This document shows, piece after piece, positions 34,449 to 44,412 of a stretch of DNA of 64,000 nt (positions within the stretch are counted from its first letter, which is position 1; each line of letters starts with the position of its first letter). The position numbers and the translations under genes are program-made. The notes beneath the pieces were generated by a model. That model was not told where the DNA came from and did not search any database. It saw only the letters and a program-made list of their open reading frames with translations. The stretch comes from Sorex araneus (taxonomy: Eukaryota > Chordata > Mammalia > Eulipotyphla > Soricidae): assembly GCF_027595985.1 (NCBI RefSeq), contig NC_073304.1:221826223-221890222 (forward strand), read 5' to 3'.

Positions 34449-34595
34449 TGGGGCTAGAGCGATAGCACAGCAGGTAGGACGTTTGCCTTGCATGCAGCCA
34501 ACCTGGGTTCAATTCCCAGCATCCTGTATGGTCCCCTGAGAACCGCCAGGAGTAATTCCTGAGTGCAAAGCCAGGAGTAACCCCTGTGTATTGCC
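34449..34595 (+). mobile_element. SOR-type SINE, tail missing
   Basis: Good head and body through CCCCTGTGTATTGCCA, then it stops before the GGTGTGACCC terminus and A-tail. A later deletion is likely. Confidence 0.88.
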
Positions 34596-34965
34596 ATTTC
34601 ACTCTTGGGAACATGTCCCATGGAAATCAGTGCTGGCGCCGGGGGAGCTGGGCACCAGGATCTTCATTAGATACAAGACACTTGTATCTATGGTTAGACA
34701 CTAGGGACACTAGGGACAGTGAGTGCCCATCCGTTATGGGTGAAAGATAGCGGTACACAATGAGATTTTTCACTACTGGGAAAGGAGGGTGGGAGCTGTA
34801 CCAGGTCTTGCAGGCATTTTCATGAGCTATTTCTGAGCAAGAGAAGCAAATGCACACAAATGTGAATAATATGTTTTGTAAAACTAAGACTGGCAAAAAA
34901 AATTTCATGCACATGTATGTGTGCATACAATTATATACAATTGGATGATCGTTTTAAACATCTGA
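34596..34965. other. Unique intergenic DNA
   Basis: No recognisable repeat or gene. AGACACT and AGGGAC motifs repeat briefly at 34676-34716. Confidence 0.4.
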
Positions 34966-35139
34966 GGAGCTGGAGAGGTAGTATAGCAGATAGTGTGCTT
35001 ATGGTCAACCTGGGTTCGACTGATCACCAGCACCACATAAATCACTTATATCCCACCAGGAGTGACCCCTGAGCATAGCCAGCAGGAAGCCCTAAATACT
35101 GCCAGCGTGGCTCAAAAACAAAAACAGAAACAAAAAAAA
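34966..35139 (+). mobile_element. Old SINE
   Basis: GAGCTGGAGAGGTAGTATAGC, GGTTCGACTGATC and CCAGGAGTGACCCCTGAGC, with a small duplication of body sequence near the 3' end and an A-rich tail. Confidence 0.7.
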
Positions 35140-35243
35140 AGATGACTACAAATTGCACTGTGGATGTATTACCCATTTGGGGGTGAAGAAGAAGGAAAGC
35201 CAAGTATGAAAGAAAAAAAGAACATTGCTTTGGGAGGTACATC

Positions 35244-35412
35244 TCGGAGAGCCCGGCAAGCTACTGAGAGTATCCCACCCGCACGGCAAAGCCTGGCAAG
35301 CTACCCGTGGCGTATTTGATATGCCAAAAACAGTAACAAGTCTCACAATGGAGATGTTACTGGTGCCCGCTCGAGCAAATTGATGAACTGGATGATAGTG
35401 CTACAGTACTAC
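35244..35412 (+). mobile_element. Family B SINE, headless
   Basis: It begins at CTCGGAGAGCCCGGCAAGC, exactly where family B departs from the shared tRNA head, and ends GTGCTACAGTACTACAG. It is either a 5'-truncated copy or independent evidence that the body is a separate unit. Confidence 0.88.
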
Positions 35413-35459
35413 AGGGTTCTTGGCCGGGGGGAGGGTGGGGAGAGGGGGGGGTGAGGGGA

Positions 35460-35597
35460 AGGACTGGAGATACAGTATAGAAAGTAAGGCACTTGCCTGG
35501 CATGCAGCTGGCCTTGGTTCAAATTCCTGGCACTGCATGTGGTCCCCGAGTGCAGAGCCAGGAGGAGCCTCTGAGCTCTGCCAGGTGTGACCCAACC
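35460..35597 (+). mobile_element. SINE with body deletion
   Basis: GACTGGAGATACAGTATAG, GGTTCAAATTCCTGG and CCAGGTGTGACCC. Part of the body after CATGTGGTCCCC is lost. Confidence 0.75.
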
Positions 35598-35649
35598 CAA
35601 ATTTGATTCAGACTTCATTATCTTCTATTTTGTCGTTGTTGTTGTTGTT

Positions 35650-35752
35650 GGATTTGGGGGTTACACCCTTCTAGTCTCTGGGGCTATTCCTGGCTCTGTA
35701 CTGGGTTTGAACATAATCACTGCCCACCACTTATACTATCTTTCCACCCCCT
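35650..35752 (-). mobile_element. Degenerate SINE
   Basis: GGGGGTTACACCCTTCTAG, GGCTATTCCTGGCTCTG and TACTATCTTTCCACCCCC, with most of the middle deleted. It follows a (TTG)n run. Confidence 0.5.
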
Positions 35753-35833
35753 CCCACTTTTTCCATTTTTTACTGTTTCTACCCTACACATGTGTAGTAA
35801 TGGAAGTAATGGATCGCTTGAAAATGTGAATAG

Positions 35834-35963
35834 GGGGACCAGAGTGTGGGCTTTGCATGCAGGAGATCTGAGTTCAGTCCTGGCAACCTACAGTACTCTG
35901 AGTAGCGCTGACTGAGAGTGACCTCTGGGCACCAGGGGCCAGGAGTAGCGCCTGAGCCTCTAG
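35834..35963 (+). mobile_element. Old SINE, deleted head
   Basis: GGGACCAGAGTGTGGGC, GAGTTCAGTCCTGGC and CAGGAGTAGCGCCTGAGC. Confidence 0.55.
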
Positions 35964-36172
35964 GCGAACAGCACCGCATTGCTGCTGATCAGTCACTCTT
36001 CCTTCAGGTGTACTAAGCTTACTTCTCTCCGCTGGGTCCCCCATTTTTCTCCTTTTATCTCTCCATTCTTTTCTCGAGTGTCCTTCAATCTCCTGCCAGA
36101 ACTGCTCCAGAAGATGCAGGACGGATCCAACCAGGTGAAAAATGAAAATGTGGGCCCTTTGTTCAAAAATTG

Positions 36173-36348
36173 TGGGGATGAAGCGATAGTACAGTGGGTA
36201 GGGCATTTGCCTTGCATATGGCCGCCCGGGATTCAATCCCTAGCATCCCATATGGTCCCCCAAGCACCGCCAGGAGTAATTCCTGAGTGCAGAGCCAGGA
36301 GTAACCCCTGAGTATTGCTGGGTGTGACCTAAAACAAAAAGAAAAAAT
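36173..36348 (+). mobile_element. SOR-type SINE, forward
   Basis: GATGAAGCGATAGTACAGTGG, GATTCAATCCCTAGC and TGCTGGGTGTGACC, then an A-rich tail. Confidence 0.9.
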
Positions 36349-36359
36349 AATTGTGAAGA

Positions 36360-36544
36360 GGGTCCGGAGCAATGGTACAGAAAAAGGGAGGGCACTTGCC
36401 TTGCATGCAGTCAACCTGGGTTTGATTTCCGGCATCCCATATGGTTCTCCCAAGCACTACTAGGAGTGAATTCTGAGTGTAGAGCCAGGAATAACCCTTG
36501 AACAAGTCAGGTGTGGCCCCCAAACAAAAACCAAAAAAAAAAAA
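36360..36544 (+). mobile_element. SINE, forward
   Basis: GGTCCGGAGCAATGGTACAG with an AAAAAGG insertion in the head, GTTTGATTTCCGGC and GTCAGGTGTGGCCCCC, then an A-rich tail. Confidence 0.85.
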
Positions 36545-36599
36545 TCATGAAGAATTTCAAGAAGTAGCATGCATGGAGTCCTTCTGAAAACAGGCCCTC

Positions 36600-36686
36600 C
36601 CATTAGCACTCTGTGTCTCCATCTGGAACTTTCTGCCCCAGTTTATAATATCCAGCTCTCAGTTCAAATGGCACCTTGTCGGGAGG
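36600..36686 (-). mobile_element. Possible L2 relic
   Basis: CCAGCTCTCAGTTCAAATGG and the following GCACCTTGTC recall the ancient L2 3' end. This is a weak, memory-based match. Confidence 0.35.
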
Positions 36687-36971
36687 TGTCACCTCATTGT
36701 CGCTGAATTTCAAGCAGCCTCACCCAGTTCCTCTCTGTCCTGTTGCCTTCTAGCCTGTCCCCTGTAATTCTCTTTGCAGCACTTGGCCTTCTCTGAAAGG
36801 ATCTCATTTGTTTACTTGGGTATCATCTCTCCCTCGCTCTTGCTCTTTCTCCCTCCCCCTCTTGTCCTCCCAAAGCTCACCCCCAGAACATAAACCTGAT
36901 AAAGGAGTTTTCTTACCAGGCTCCCTGGACCACCTCCAGCTCCTATGGTGGCCTGCTCAGACCAGCCCTGC
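36687..36971 (+). repeat. Local duplication, copy B (empty site)
   Basis: SINE-free partner of 33272-33752, about 3.4 kb away in the same orientation. It carries the uninterrupted target AAGGAGTTTTCTTACC at 36902-36917. Confidence 0.9.
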
Positions 36972-37316
36972 CAGCTCTGTGAGGAGCTGAAAAATGAACA
37001 CACTGACGGGCTGGTCCCTCACCTTCAACAGTGCAGTCCTAGGGCCAGCAGCATTTTCTTGGTTTCCATTTCAGTGCCCACAGCCAAATTCTGTCCCCAC
37101 GCACACACCTGAGTTCCCCTCTTTCCTCTCCAGAAGCAGGAATGGAAGGCCACTTTGGAATCTTATTAGGTGTGTGACCAGGAATTCTTTGACCCACTGG
37201 AGTATTGTCTCATTGTTTGCCCAGGAAAATCATACTATAAGTTACTTGAATTATTTTGAAGCTAAATGAAGTGATACCCATACACTGTGTTTTAGTAAAA
37301 GGGTGTTTTGTGTGTG

Positions 37317-37488
37317 TTGGGGGAGGGGGGGCCCAGGGGGAGCCACACCCACTAGTTCTCAGCTTACTCCTGGCTCTGGGTTCATGGATCACTCCTGGCC
37401 AGGCCTGTATACGGTGCGGAACCCAGCCTGAGTCAGCCGTGTGCAAAGCAAGTGTCTGACCTGCTGTATGATTGCTTGCTCTGGCCCC
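37317..37488 (-). mobile_element. SINE, reversed
   Basis: G-rich start, GAGCCACACCCACTAGTTC, GGATCACTCCTGGCCAGG and GATTGCTTGCTCTGGCCCC. Confidence 0.78.
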
Positions 37489-37518
37489 TCGTCTATTTAG
37501 TTCAAGAGAGTTCCCTTC

Positions 37519-37670
37519 GAGGACCCAGTGTGATAGTACAGTGGGTTGGGCACTTGCCTTGCACGTGGCTGATCTGGGTCTGATCCCTGGCACCCTGTAT
37601 GGTTCCCTGAGCCTGACCAGGAGTAAGCACTGAGCATAGACAGACAAGCGTGGCCCCGAAACAACAAAGA
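37519..37670 (+). mobile_element. SINE, forward
   Basis: GAGGACCCAGTGTGATAGTAC, GGTCTGATCCCTGGC and GCGTGGCCCCGAAAC. Confidence 0.78.
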
Positions 37671-37749
37671 AAAGTTTCCTTTTTTGGTAATCGCTAGCTC
37701 TTTATTCATACCTGAACTCTGTGGCAGCTCTGAGCATCAGAACCTTCCT

Positions 37750-37835
37750 AAACGAAGGAACTCAGGGCCCCTACGTTGTGGTGGGGATTGAACCAGTGTC
37801 AGCCTCATACAGCACAAGCACTCTAGCCCTGTCCT
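37750..37835 (-). mobile_element. SINE head fragment
   Basis: GTGGGGATTGAACCAGTGTC and AGCACAAGCACTCTAGCCC resemble a reversed B-box and head portion. Confidence 0.4.
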
Positions 37836-38841
37836 AATTACCCTCGTTTCTTTACGATGTTTAAATTCCGTGTGTTTTGCCCCTCCTTAGCTAAAATACA
37901 CTGTTCTCTTCACTGCCTGGAACTTCATTCTGCTTGAAACTGGGGGTCAGTGACGCAGAAGGTAACAAAATAGAAGGACCACAACCTTCCACCAAAAGAA
38001 TCAGTTTTGAACCTCCCAGGGGTTGGGTTAGGACCATTTTCCGATTTGGCAGTGTCCCCCAGCCAAGGGACACTCTGGCTGGTAGGACCGATGTAGTTAC
38101 AGGGGTGGAAGGTGCCCTCCCTGCAAAACTAGCTCCCAGGTCCCTGTCCACTTCTTAACAGAAGGATAGACTCGCGGGCCCTGCAGTATTTTATGTACTT
38201 TGGCCAAGGGAGCTGGAAGATTGGGTGGGGTCCTCAGGAAGGTCCTAGGATGGAAAAATATGATTCACGGCCCACACAAAATCAGCTCTGGGTAGGGGCA
38301 TTGGAGATTACCGAGTTCAAGTTCCTTTACAAAGAGGAAACTGAAACCCAGAGAGTTTGGGCTGATAGGAATCAACTTTGGCCCTGTGAGCAATACTTCG
38401 TTCCAACTGCTCGGAAAATGCCAGGATCTTTTCTTTTTTTTTCCTTTTGATTATTGTTTTTGGCTCATACTCTGCGGTGCTGAATAGGGGGTGGGGTGGG
38501 TGTGGGTGTCCTCCCTGAGATGTTGGACCAGTAGGAACCAGGGCGAAGAACACCCCGTGTTCTCTCTTCTTCCTGAAAATGCCCAGTACTGGGCAATCAC
38601 AAGACCTTTGGTCTCACCGGTCCGTTTTTCAAAGTTGCAGGTGCATGAGGGTTTCTGAGGTCAGGTCAGGTCATTTCAAAGGTCAATTTTTCCTCACCCC
38701 CTTTCAACTTTTATCTAACACTCGACTCCCACCATGGAAAAACCTCCAATGGGGGGCGGGGGGGGGCATTTTTCCACTCAGCCGCCGCTGAATGTGTGGG
38801 CGAAAGCAGCTATCAAAGCTTCGCGGGGTGGGGGGGGGAGG
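37836..38841. other. Unique intergenic block with MIR scrap
   Basis: About 1 kb before the GPATCH8 promoter cluster of SINEs. A short reversed MIR-like piece (GAGGAAACTGAAACCCAGAG) lies at 38334-38353. The remainder is non-repetitive and no gene is supported. Confidence 0.45.
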
Positions 38842-39016
38842 GAACTGGAGCGACAGCACAGTGGGTAGGGCGTTTGCCTTGCACACGGCCGACCCGCGTT
38901 CGATTCCCAGCATCCCATATGGTCCCCCGAGCACTGCCAGGAGTAATTCCTGAGTGCATGAGCCAGGAGTAACCCCTGTGCATCGCCGGGTGTGACCCAA
39001 AAACCAAAAAAAAAAA
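38842..39016 (+). mobile_element. SOR-type SINE, near intact
   Basis: GGAACTGGAGCGACAGCAC, GCGTTCGATTCCCAGC and GCCGGGTGTGACCC, then an A-rich tail. It lies about 0.8 kb upstream of the GPATCH8 start codon. Confidence 0.94.
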
Positions 39017-39058
39017 GCTGCGCGGCCTAACTCCACCACCCGCGCTGTTGTTTGCCTT

Positions 39059-39246
39059 TTTTTTTTTTTTCTTTTTTTTGCTTTTTGGGTCACACCCAGC
39101 GATGCTCAGGGGTTACTCCTGTGGGCTTTGCACTCAGGAACTACTCCTGGCGGTGCTTGGGGGACCATATGGGATGCCGGGGATCGAACCCAGGTCGGCC
39201 GCGTGCAAGGCAAACGCCCTACCCGCTGTGCTATCGCTCCGGCCCC
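39059..39246 (-). mobile_element. SOR-type SINE with TSD
   Basis: Reversed, with a T-rich tail and head ATCGCTCCGGCCCC. CTGTTGTTTGCCTTTT flanks it on both sides (about 39044-39059 and 39247-39262). A GGG insertion lies in the body (CTCCTGTGGGCTTTGC). Confidence 0.95.
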
Positions 39247-39261
39247 CTGTTGTTTGCCTTT

Positions 39262-39385
39262 TTGTCTTGCTTTTCTTAGGCCACACCCAGCGATGCTCGG
39301 GCATACTCCGGACTCTGCGGTGGTCTCCGGGACGTCACGTTAGGGAGCTGGGGACCGAACCCCGCCGGACTAGCTCTCCGACATG
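39262..39385 (-). mobile_element. Old SINE at GPATCH8 promoter edge
   Basis: TTAGGCCACACCCAGCGATG, GGGGACCGAACCCCG and ACTAGCTCTCCGACATGC. It is diverged, with CpG-rich substitutions. Confidence 0.7.
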
Positions 39386-39821
39386 CTACTTCCACGCGCG
39401 ATACGATGCTGCCATTTGGCACATTTCAAACAGAGGCTAGGCCTCGGGGGGCCACGGGAACCTGGAGAAGGAAACAGGCCGGCGCGCTCACGAGGGCCGG
39501 CAGGTGCGCCAGGCGTCCCGCCAGCCTGGCGACCTTTGCCTCCGGAAGCGCTCGCCGCGCTCGGGCGCCCGTGCGCACGCGCGGCCGCCGGGGTCGCTCC
39601 GGGCCGCGGCGCTGAGCCCCGGCCGCGAGGGGGCGGCGCCGGCTTCCAGGGCCGCAGGGCGCGTGCGCGGGCCGCGCGCTCTCGCCCCCGCCCCCCCGCG
39701 CCGGCGCGCGCCGGGTGGGCGTGGGAGTGGGCGGGGACGCGGGGCGGGGAGCGAGGGGGCGGGTGTCGCGGGAGGGCCCGAGCGAACCCGAGCGCGTCGT
39801 CCTGAGAGGAGTGAAGGCGGC

Positions 39822-39833
39822 AAAATGGCGGAC
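39822..39833 (+). promoter_or_regulatory. YY1-like site over the start codon
   Basis: AAAATGGCGGAC fits the YY1 consensus (AANATGGCGGC) except near its 3' end and overlaps the GPATCH8 initiator ATG. YY1 sites in this downstream position are common in TATA-less mammalian housekeeping promoters. Confidence 0.5.
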
Positions 39834-39869
39834 CGCTTCTCCCGCTTCAACGAGTACCGAGACTTTCAG
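39825..39869 (+). CDS. GPATCH8: GPATCH8 exon 1, coding part
   Basis: Fifteen codons, MADRFSRFNEYRDFQ, the N-terminus of G-patch domain-containing protein 8, a nuclear protein with a G-patch and a C2H2 zinc finger linked to RNA splicing. Initiation context is strong (A at -3, G at +4). The exon ends in CAG followed by the donor GTAAAC, in phase 0, and joins in frame to exon 2 at 51448. Human GPATCH8, from memory, has Asp where this reads Tyr11, otherwise identical here. The 5' UTR lies to the left within the CpG island, and its start cannot be placed. Confidence 0.95.
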
Positions 39870-41670
39870 GTAAACACGGGCGGCGCCGCGCCCGCCGCCC
39901 TCCCGCCCGCGGGGCCCCTCGGGCGGGGGGCCGAGGCCGCACCCGCGCCCCCTGCCGCCGCCCGCCGCCCCGTTCCCACTTGGCGCTTCGGGCCGCGCGT
40001 CCCGCGTCGCCCTTCGCGCCGCGGGTGTCGGGGCCCCGGACACGGCCGCTGCGTGTGGGGGTGGGGTGGGAGGGTGCGCGCCCCCCGTGGGGTCCGCCCG
40101 GCCCGGGGGGCACGGGCCCGCACCCGGTCCCCAAGCTCCCCCCACAACCCCCCGGGCCGAGGGCGGGCCTTCGGAAGCCCGGGGGTCTCGCCGGCCCCCG
40201 CGCGCTGTCAGACACAAACCCCTGCATTGTCTCGGCGCCCGCAGGGCCGGGGGCAGGGACCCGAGCCCGGGCCCGCCTTCCTCGGCCCCGGGGGGCTGCG
40301 GGCGCCGAGAGCCGAGCCCCCCGCCTCGCCTCGCCTCCCCGGCGGGTGTCTCGCGCGCGGCGGGGTGGTCGGGGGCGCTTTCCCGTGCCTGCTCCAGCCG
40401 CCGGGAGTGGGGCGGCTGGGGGCAGTGCTCGATCGTCCCTCTCCGGGCGCAGGATGTCGTCCGGGCGCACGGCCTGGCGACGGCCATCGCTCCCGGGCCC
40501 CGGAGGGCCGGCGCAGCTGCAGAGTCGCCCGTCCTTGGGCTCTCTTCCGGGCCGCCGCAGGCTCTGGAATGGGCCGGGGCCCGGCGGCGCTGGGGACGCG
40601 GTTTTCTCGGACCCGGTGCGCGCCCCGCCGCCAGCCCCCGCAGTGCCAGCGCTCCCCTGGCAGGGGCCATGCGCGCGGGGTGGGGGGTGGGGGCGGGGCG
40701 GGGGCGCCGCCCGGAGACCCGCATCCGAGCTCCTGACTGGCCCCTTGCGCGGGGCAGCGGCTGGGGGGCTTCTGGGTCCCGGGATTGTGAGGCAGTTGGT
40801 GTCCGGGCCGGGAGAGCGAGCAGTGCTGGCCCCGGCTGTGATGCGCAGGACGCCCCCGCATCTGGGATCTTGGGGCTGTTGAAAAGCCCTCGTGATCCCG
40901 CGTCTATTGTAGAGCCGCAGCCTAGCACAGGATCTCGGGATGTCTAAGAAGATAAATCCGGGGAAGTTTGGATCCGTTCGTGTTTGCCATTTGAGCCCGG
41001 AGAAGGTCTATTTTAGCGTGCACGAAGCGATTGCAAGCCGTGTGGGCTTTATGGCTATTTTTTTTCAGGGAAATCATGACACCCTCCCCCCCCCAAAAAA
41101 AATCCAAAAACCAAACAAACAAGAAACCAAAACCTCAAGGCTTGCCAGAGGAGAGAATTTCAAGGTGACCTAATAAAATTGAAAACAGAGCATGTGAATA
41201 ATTAAGTTTTGAGGGAAAAGGATTCACAGCCACTGAAAATCAGTGGGCTATAATAGCATTTGCGGAGCCTTGAAAGAAGGTTTTGAACGTGGGTGAGCCG
41301 ATATGAATGGTGTCCCTTGAAAAAATTGAGAAAGTTATCCTCTATCTTTTAAAGTAAGATGACCTTTCCAGTGTTTTAGCTGTTCATGTAGAACTACTTT
41401 GTGTTACTCGGTAGTCCGTTGGAAATACTACATATTTTATGCCTTTATTTTCTCGGCATCATATTGGAATAGCAAATTCCTGCTGCATTGGGCCAGCCAG
41501 GAAAATGTTTTTGTTCTTAAAAATTCAGCTGTTGGCCTGAGCGCATCACTGTGCTAAATGTTGAGTGTACAGAGGCAGGAAAAAAGTTGAAAACTATAGA
41601 CCATAAATAAGGTGAAAACATTTCTCTTTATACTGGGATAGTGTGTAAAATCCAGAAAAGAATTAGAAAT

Positions 41671-41813
41671 ATAGGAGCTGTAGAGATAGTATTGTAGGTA
41701 AAGTGGCTGAACCCCCATATCCCAGGCACTGCCAGGAGTGCTTCCTGAGGGCAGTCAGGAGTAACCCCCCCAAGCATTGCTGAGTGTGACCCAAAGACCA
41801 AAAAAGTAAAAAA
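41671..41813 (+). mobile_element. SINE with head deletion
   Basis: GGAGCTGTAGAGATAGTATTG passes, with the B-box part deleted, to CCCCATATCCCAGGC, then AAGCATTGCTGAGTGTGACC. Confidence 0.75.
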
Positions 41814-41931
41814 GAAATATAAGAGAGTAGTTTTTTAAAGCAGTGTTCCAAAGGATCTGTGAAATGTTACCATTTCTCACTAAAGTAGAAAGCTGTCTTA
41901 AGCAGATGTAAATTCTCTTTTTCTTTTCTTT

Positions 41932-42102
41932 CTTTTTTTTTTGTTTGGACCATACTCGGCAATGCTCATGGTTTTCTCCTGGCTCTGCACTCAGTAATTA
42001 CTCTTGGTGGTGCTGGGGGGACCATATGAGATGCCAGGAATCAAACCTAGGTCAGTTGCATGCAAGGCAAATGCTCTACCTCCTGTACTGTCGTTCTGGC
42101 CT
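41932..42102 (-). mobile_element. SINE, reversed
   Basis: T-rich tail, GGACCATACTCGGCAATGC, GGAATCAAACCTAGG and CTGTCGTTCTGGCC. Confidence 0.85.
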
Positions 42103-42177
42103 CAGATTTTTCTTTTCCTTTTTTTTCCCCCCAGTAAAGCGAGATAGTTTTTATCAAAAGAAACTTGCTTAGAAAGA

Positions 42178-42312
42178 TTTGAGAGGAGAGAAAGAGAGAA
42201 AATACATGTTCAAGAGAGAACATGGGCTCTCCACAGTGAAAAATGCAGGCCGAGATGCAGAGACAAGCAAGCAGAAAACATGGGCTTGAAGAGCAAGTCA
42301 AAGATTTTTCTA
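42178..42312 (+). repeat. Unclassified interspersed repeat, copy 1
   Basis: Purine-rich unit with ATACATGTTCAAGAGAGAAC, AGACAAGCAAGCAG and CATGGGCTTGAAGAGCAAG. Related copies lie at 57846-57912 and 60900-61045. I cannot assign it to a family, and it lacks the tRNA head, A-tail or visible TSD of the local SINEs. Confidence 0.65.
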
Positions 42313-42420
42313 AGGTTAACTAGGTTATGGTAGCAGGATACAGGAAGTCAATTACCAGAAAATAGCAGAGGTGAGGAGTATCTGAGTTTAAAAGGCCAAA
42401 AACAAACACAGTTTTTGGAA

Positions 42421-42485
42421 GACCATCCAGATATTCTGAACATTTTTTTTTCCTGACCATCCAAATATTCTGAACATTTTTTTGA
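42421..42485 (+). repeat. 34-bp tandem duplication
   Basis: GACCATCCAGATATTCTGAA followed by a T run is repeated once with a single A/G difference, next to the T-tail of the adjacent SINE. It resembles a SINE-insertion TSD whose SINE is missing, or slippage. Confidence 0.8.
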
Positions 42486-42645
42486 GTTTTGGGCCATAGC
42501 CAACTGTGTTCAGGGCTTACTTCCGGCTCTGCACTTGGTGGTGGTCTCTCCTGGTGAGCTTGGGGGATCATATTGGAAGCCAGTGTTTGAACCTGGGTTG
42601 GCTGTGTGCAAGCCGTGCACCCCCACACTGTGCTATTGCTCCTGC
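42486..42645 (-). mobile_element. SINE, reversed
   Basis: TTTTGGGCCATAGCCAACTG, GGGCTTACTTCCGGCTCTGC, GTTTGAACCTGGGTTGGC and TGCTATTGCTCCTGCC. Confidence 0.82.
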
Positions 42646-42945
42646 CTCTGAACAATCTTAGTAAGCAAAAATGGTTCCCAGGAAAATAACATCCACAGTG
42701 GTACCTCTGATCTAAAAATTTTCCCTCATGGCTGAAAAGACCGACTCCAGTTTGAAACCGGCACCACGTAAGTTCCCTAGATGGCCAGTAGTGATCCCTT
42801 GTTGCTAGAGTCCTCAAACCCAAAATATAAAATGTAATTCAGTTAAACATCTGAAATAGATAAATACGGTATTTGGAATGAAAACCTTTTTATTAAGACT
42901 ATTGAAAATTGTTGTTTCAGTATTTCTAAGAGGCATTCACTTAAA

Positions 42946-43112
42946 ATTGTATGAATGATAGTACAACTGGTAGGGTGCTTCCCTTGCATTTAGCCAACCT
43001 GGGTTTGTTTTTTGGCATTTCCTATGATCCCTCGAGCCCCTCCAGGAGTGATCCCTGAGTACAAAGTGAGGAATAAACCCTGAGCACCCTGGGTGTGACC
43101 CAAAGACAAAAA
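42946..43112 (+). mobile_element. SINE, forward
   Basis: TGTATGAATGATAGTACAAC head, GGGTTTGTTTTTTGGC B-box region and CCTGGGTGTGACCC end. Confidence 0.8.
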
Positions 43113-43205
43113 CAGAAACCAAAATAGGATAAAACAAAAGGTCATTTAAAAGCATTGGAGAGAAAATGTAATAGAATGTCAGTGTATCTCATACATTTTC
43201 AAGGT

Positions 43206-43300
43206 CTGGGTTAGGGAGATATAATACAGTAGGTAAGGTGCTTACTTGAAGAGCCAGGACTAACCCCTGAGCATCACCGGTGTGGACCCTCCGGAAAAAA
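43206..43300 (+). mobile_element. SINE with large internal deletion
   Basis: CTGGGTTAGGGAGATATAATAC runs to GCTTACTTG, then jumps to AAGAGCCAGGACTAACCC. B box and half of the body are missing. Confidence 0.75.
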
Positions 43301-43627
43301 AAGTTTTCTAGGTCAGGTATTCAGAATTAAATGTGACCTTGTTTTAAGTGATAAGTGGTGAAGCCAGAGAATACATCTGAAAACAAATCCAGTGTGGGCT
43401 TCCAAACACAGTACACTGATCCTGTTGCTTTAAACAGATCATATAGCTCTGGAAAGTTTTCTGCGCTGCTTCTCTTATTCTAGATGAATATTGTTTTGTC
43501 TCTGGTAGGTAGTTAGGAAATGTAAACTTTGACTTTTTGCCAATTTACCATGAAATACCAGTTTCAGAGAGCTTAAATGTTGTCTTGAACTTTTTACAGA
43601 GGCAGGTTCACTAATAGGTTTTGTGAA

Positions 43628-43815
43628 ATTTTATTTATTTATTTATCTACTTATTTATTGGGGGGGGGGCACATCTGGTGATGCTCAGGATTACTCCAGG
43701 CTCTACACTCAGGAATTACTCCTGGTGGGGATGGGAGGACCATATGGGTTCCTGGGAATTGAATTCAGGTTGGCTGCTGTAAGGCCTTACCCACTGTATT
43801 ATCTCTCTGACCCCT
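43628..43815 (-). mobile_element. SINE, reversed
   Basis: (TTTA)n tail, GGCACATCTGGTGATGC, GGAATTGAATTCAGG and TTATCTCTCTGACCCC. Confidence 0.85.
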
Positions 43816-43827
43816 GAAATTTTACTA

Positions 43828-43987
43828 ATTTTGTTTTTGGAGTCACACTCAGCAGTGCTCAGGGCTTACTATTGGATCTGCATGTAGGGGATTACCTCTG
43901 GTGGGGTCAGGCGACCATATGGGGTCCTGGGGATTGAACCTGGGTTGGCTGTGTGCAAGGCAAGTGTCTTTATTATCTCTCTAACTT
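43828..43987 (-). mobile_element. SINE, reversed
   Basis: GTTTTTGGAGTCACACTCAGC, CAGGGCTTACTATTGG, GGGATTGAACCTGGG and TTATCTCTCTAAC. It lies about 12 bp from the previous SINE. Confidence 0.83.
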
Positions 43988-44144
43988 TATTATTTCAGCC
44001 CCAAATAGCTGAAATTCTAAGCGCTTTTGTATAGTGTAGAGCAATGTTAACTGGTGTGTTATGTGAGGCTTTTAGAAATTATATAGAGTAATTTAATCAT
44101 TGTTGTGGACATGTTAAATATATTTTAAAAACTTGATAACTGTA

Positions 44145-44360
44145 AGCAGGTATTCATCTATAGACTTTACGAGTATTGTCCAATAACTTTCACAATCCTT
44201 TGAGGTAGGTACTGTTTATTTCTTCCATATTCAGCTAGGGCATAGAGACTTAAACAACTCTGCCAAGTATACCCAGTTAACAGAGCCTGCCAGCTAATGC
44301 TAGAACCTGAGCCTGAATATAGACTCTGGCTTTTTGACTCCTGAACCTGTGTTCAGGACC
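44145..44360 (-). mobile_element. MIR relic
   Basis: GAGGTAGGTACTGTTTATT, AGCTAGGGCATAGAGACTTA and CAGCTAATGCTAGAACCTGA, in the order of a reversed MIR. Confidence 0.8.
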
Positions 44361-44412
44361 ATTATCATAACTTCAATTATGTATTTGATAGAACTGTAGT
44401 TGAGTCATTAAA

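Larger units (their letters stand above)
39390..40910. promoter_or_regulatory. GPATCH8 CpG island promoter
   Basis: About 1.5 kb of extremely CpG- and GC-rich DNA around exon 1 and the start of intron 1, with many GGGCGGG-type Sp1 motifs and no TATA box. It ends abruptly near 40.9 kb, where AT-rich intron begins. A head-to-head long frame on each strand here is due to composition. Confidence 0.88.

Noticed and set aside
39426-40928. Long open frames on both strands over GPATCH8 exon 1 (about 500 aa minus, 410 and 300 aa plus)
   Set aside because: Produced by extreme GC content of the CpG island. The plus frame reads through the consensus exon 1 donor, and no domains are present.
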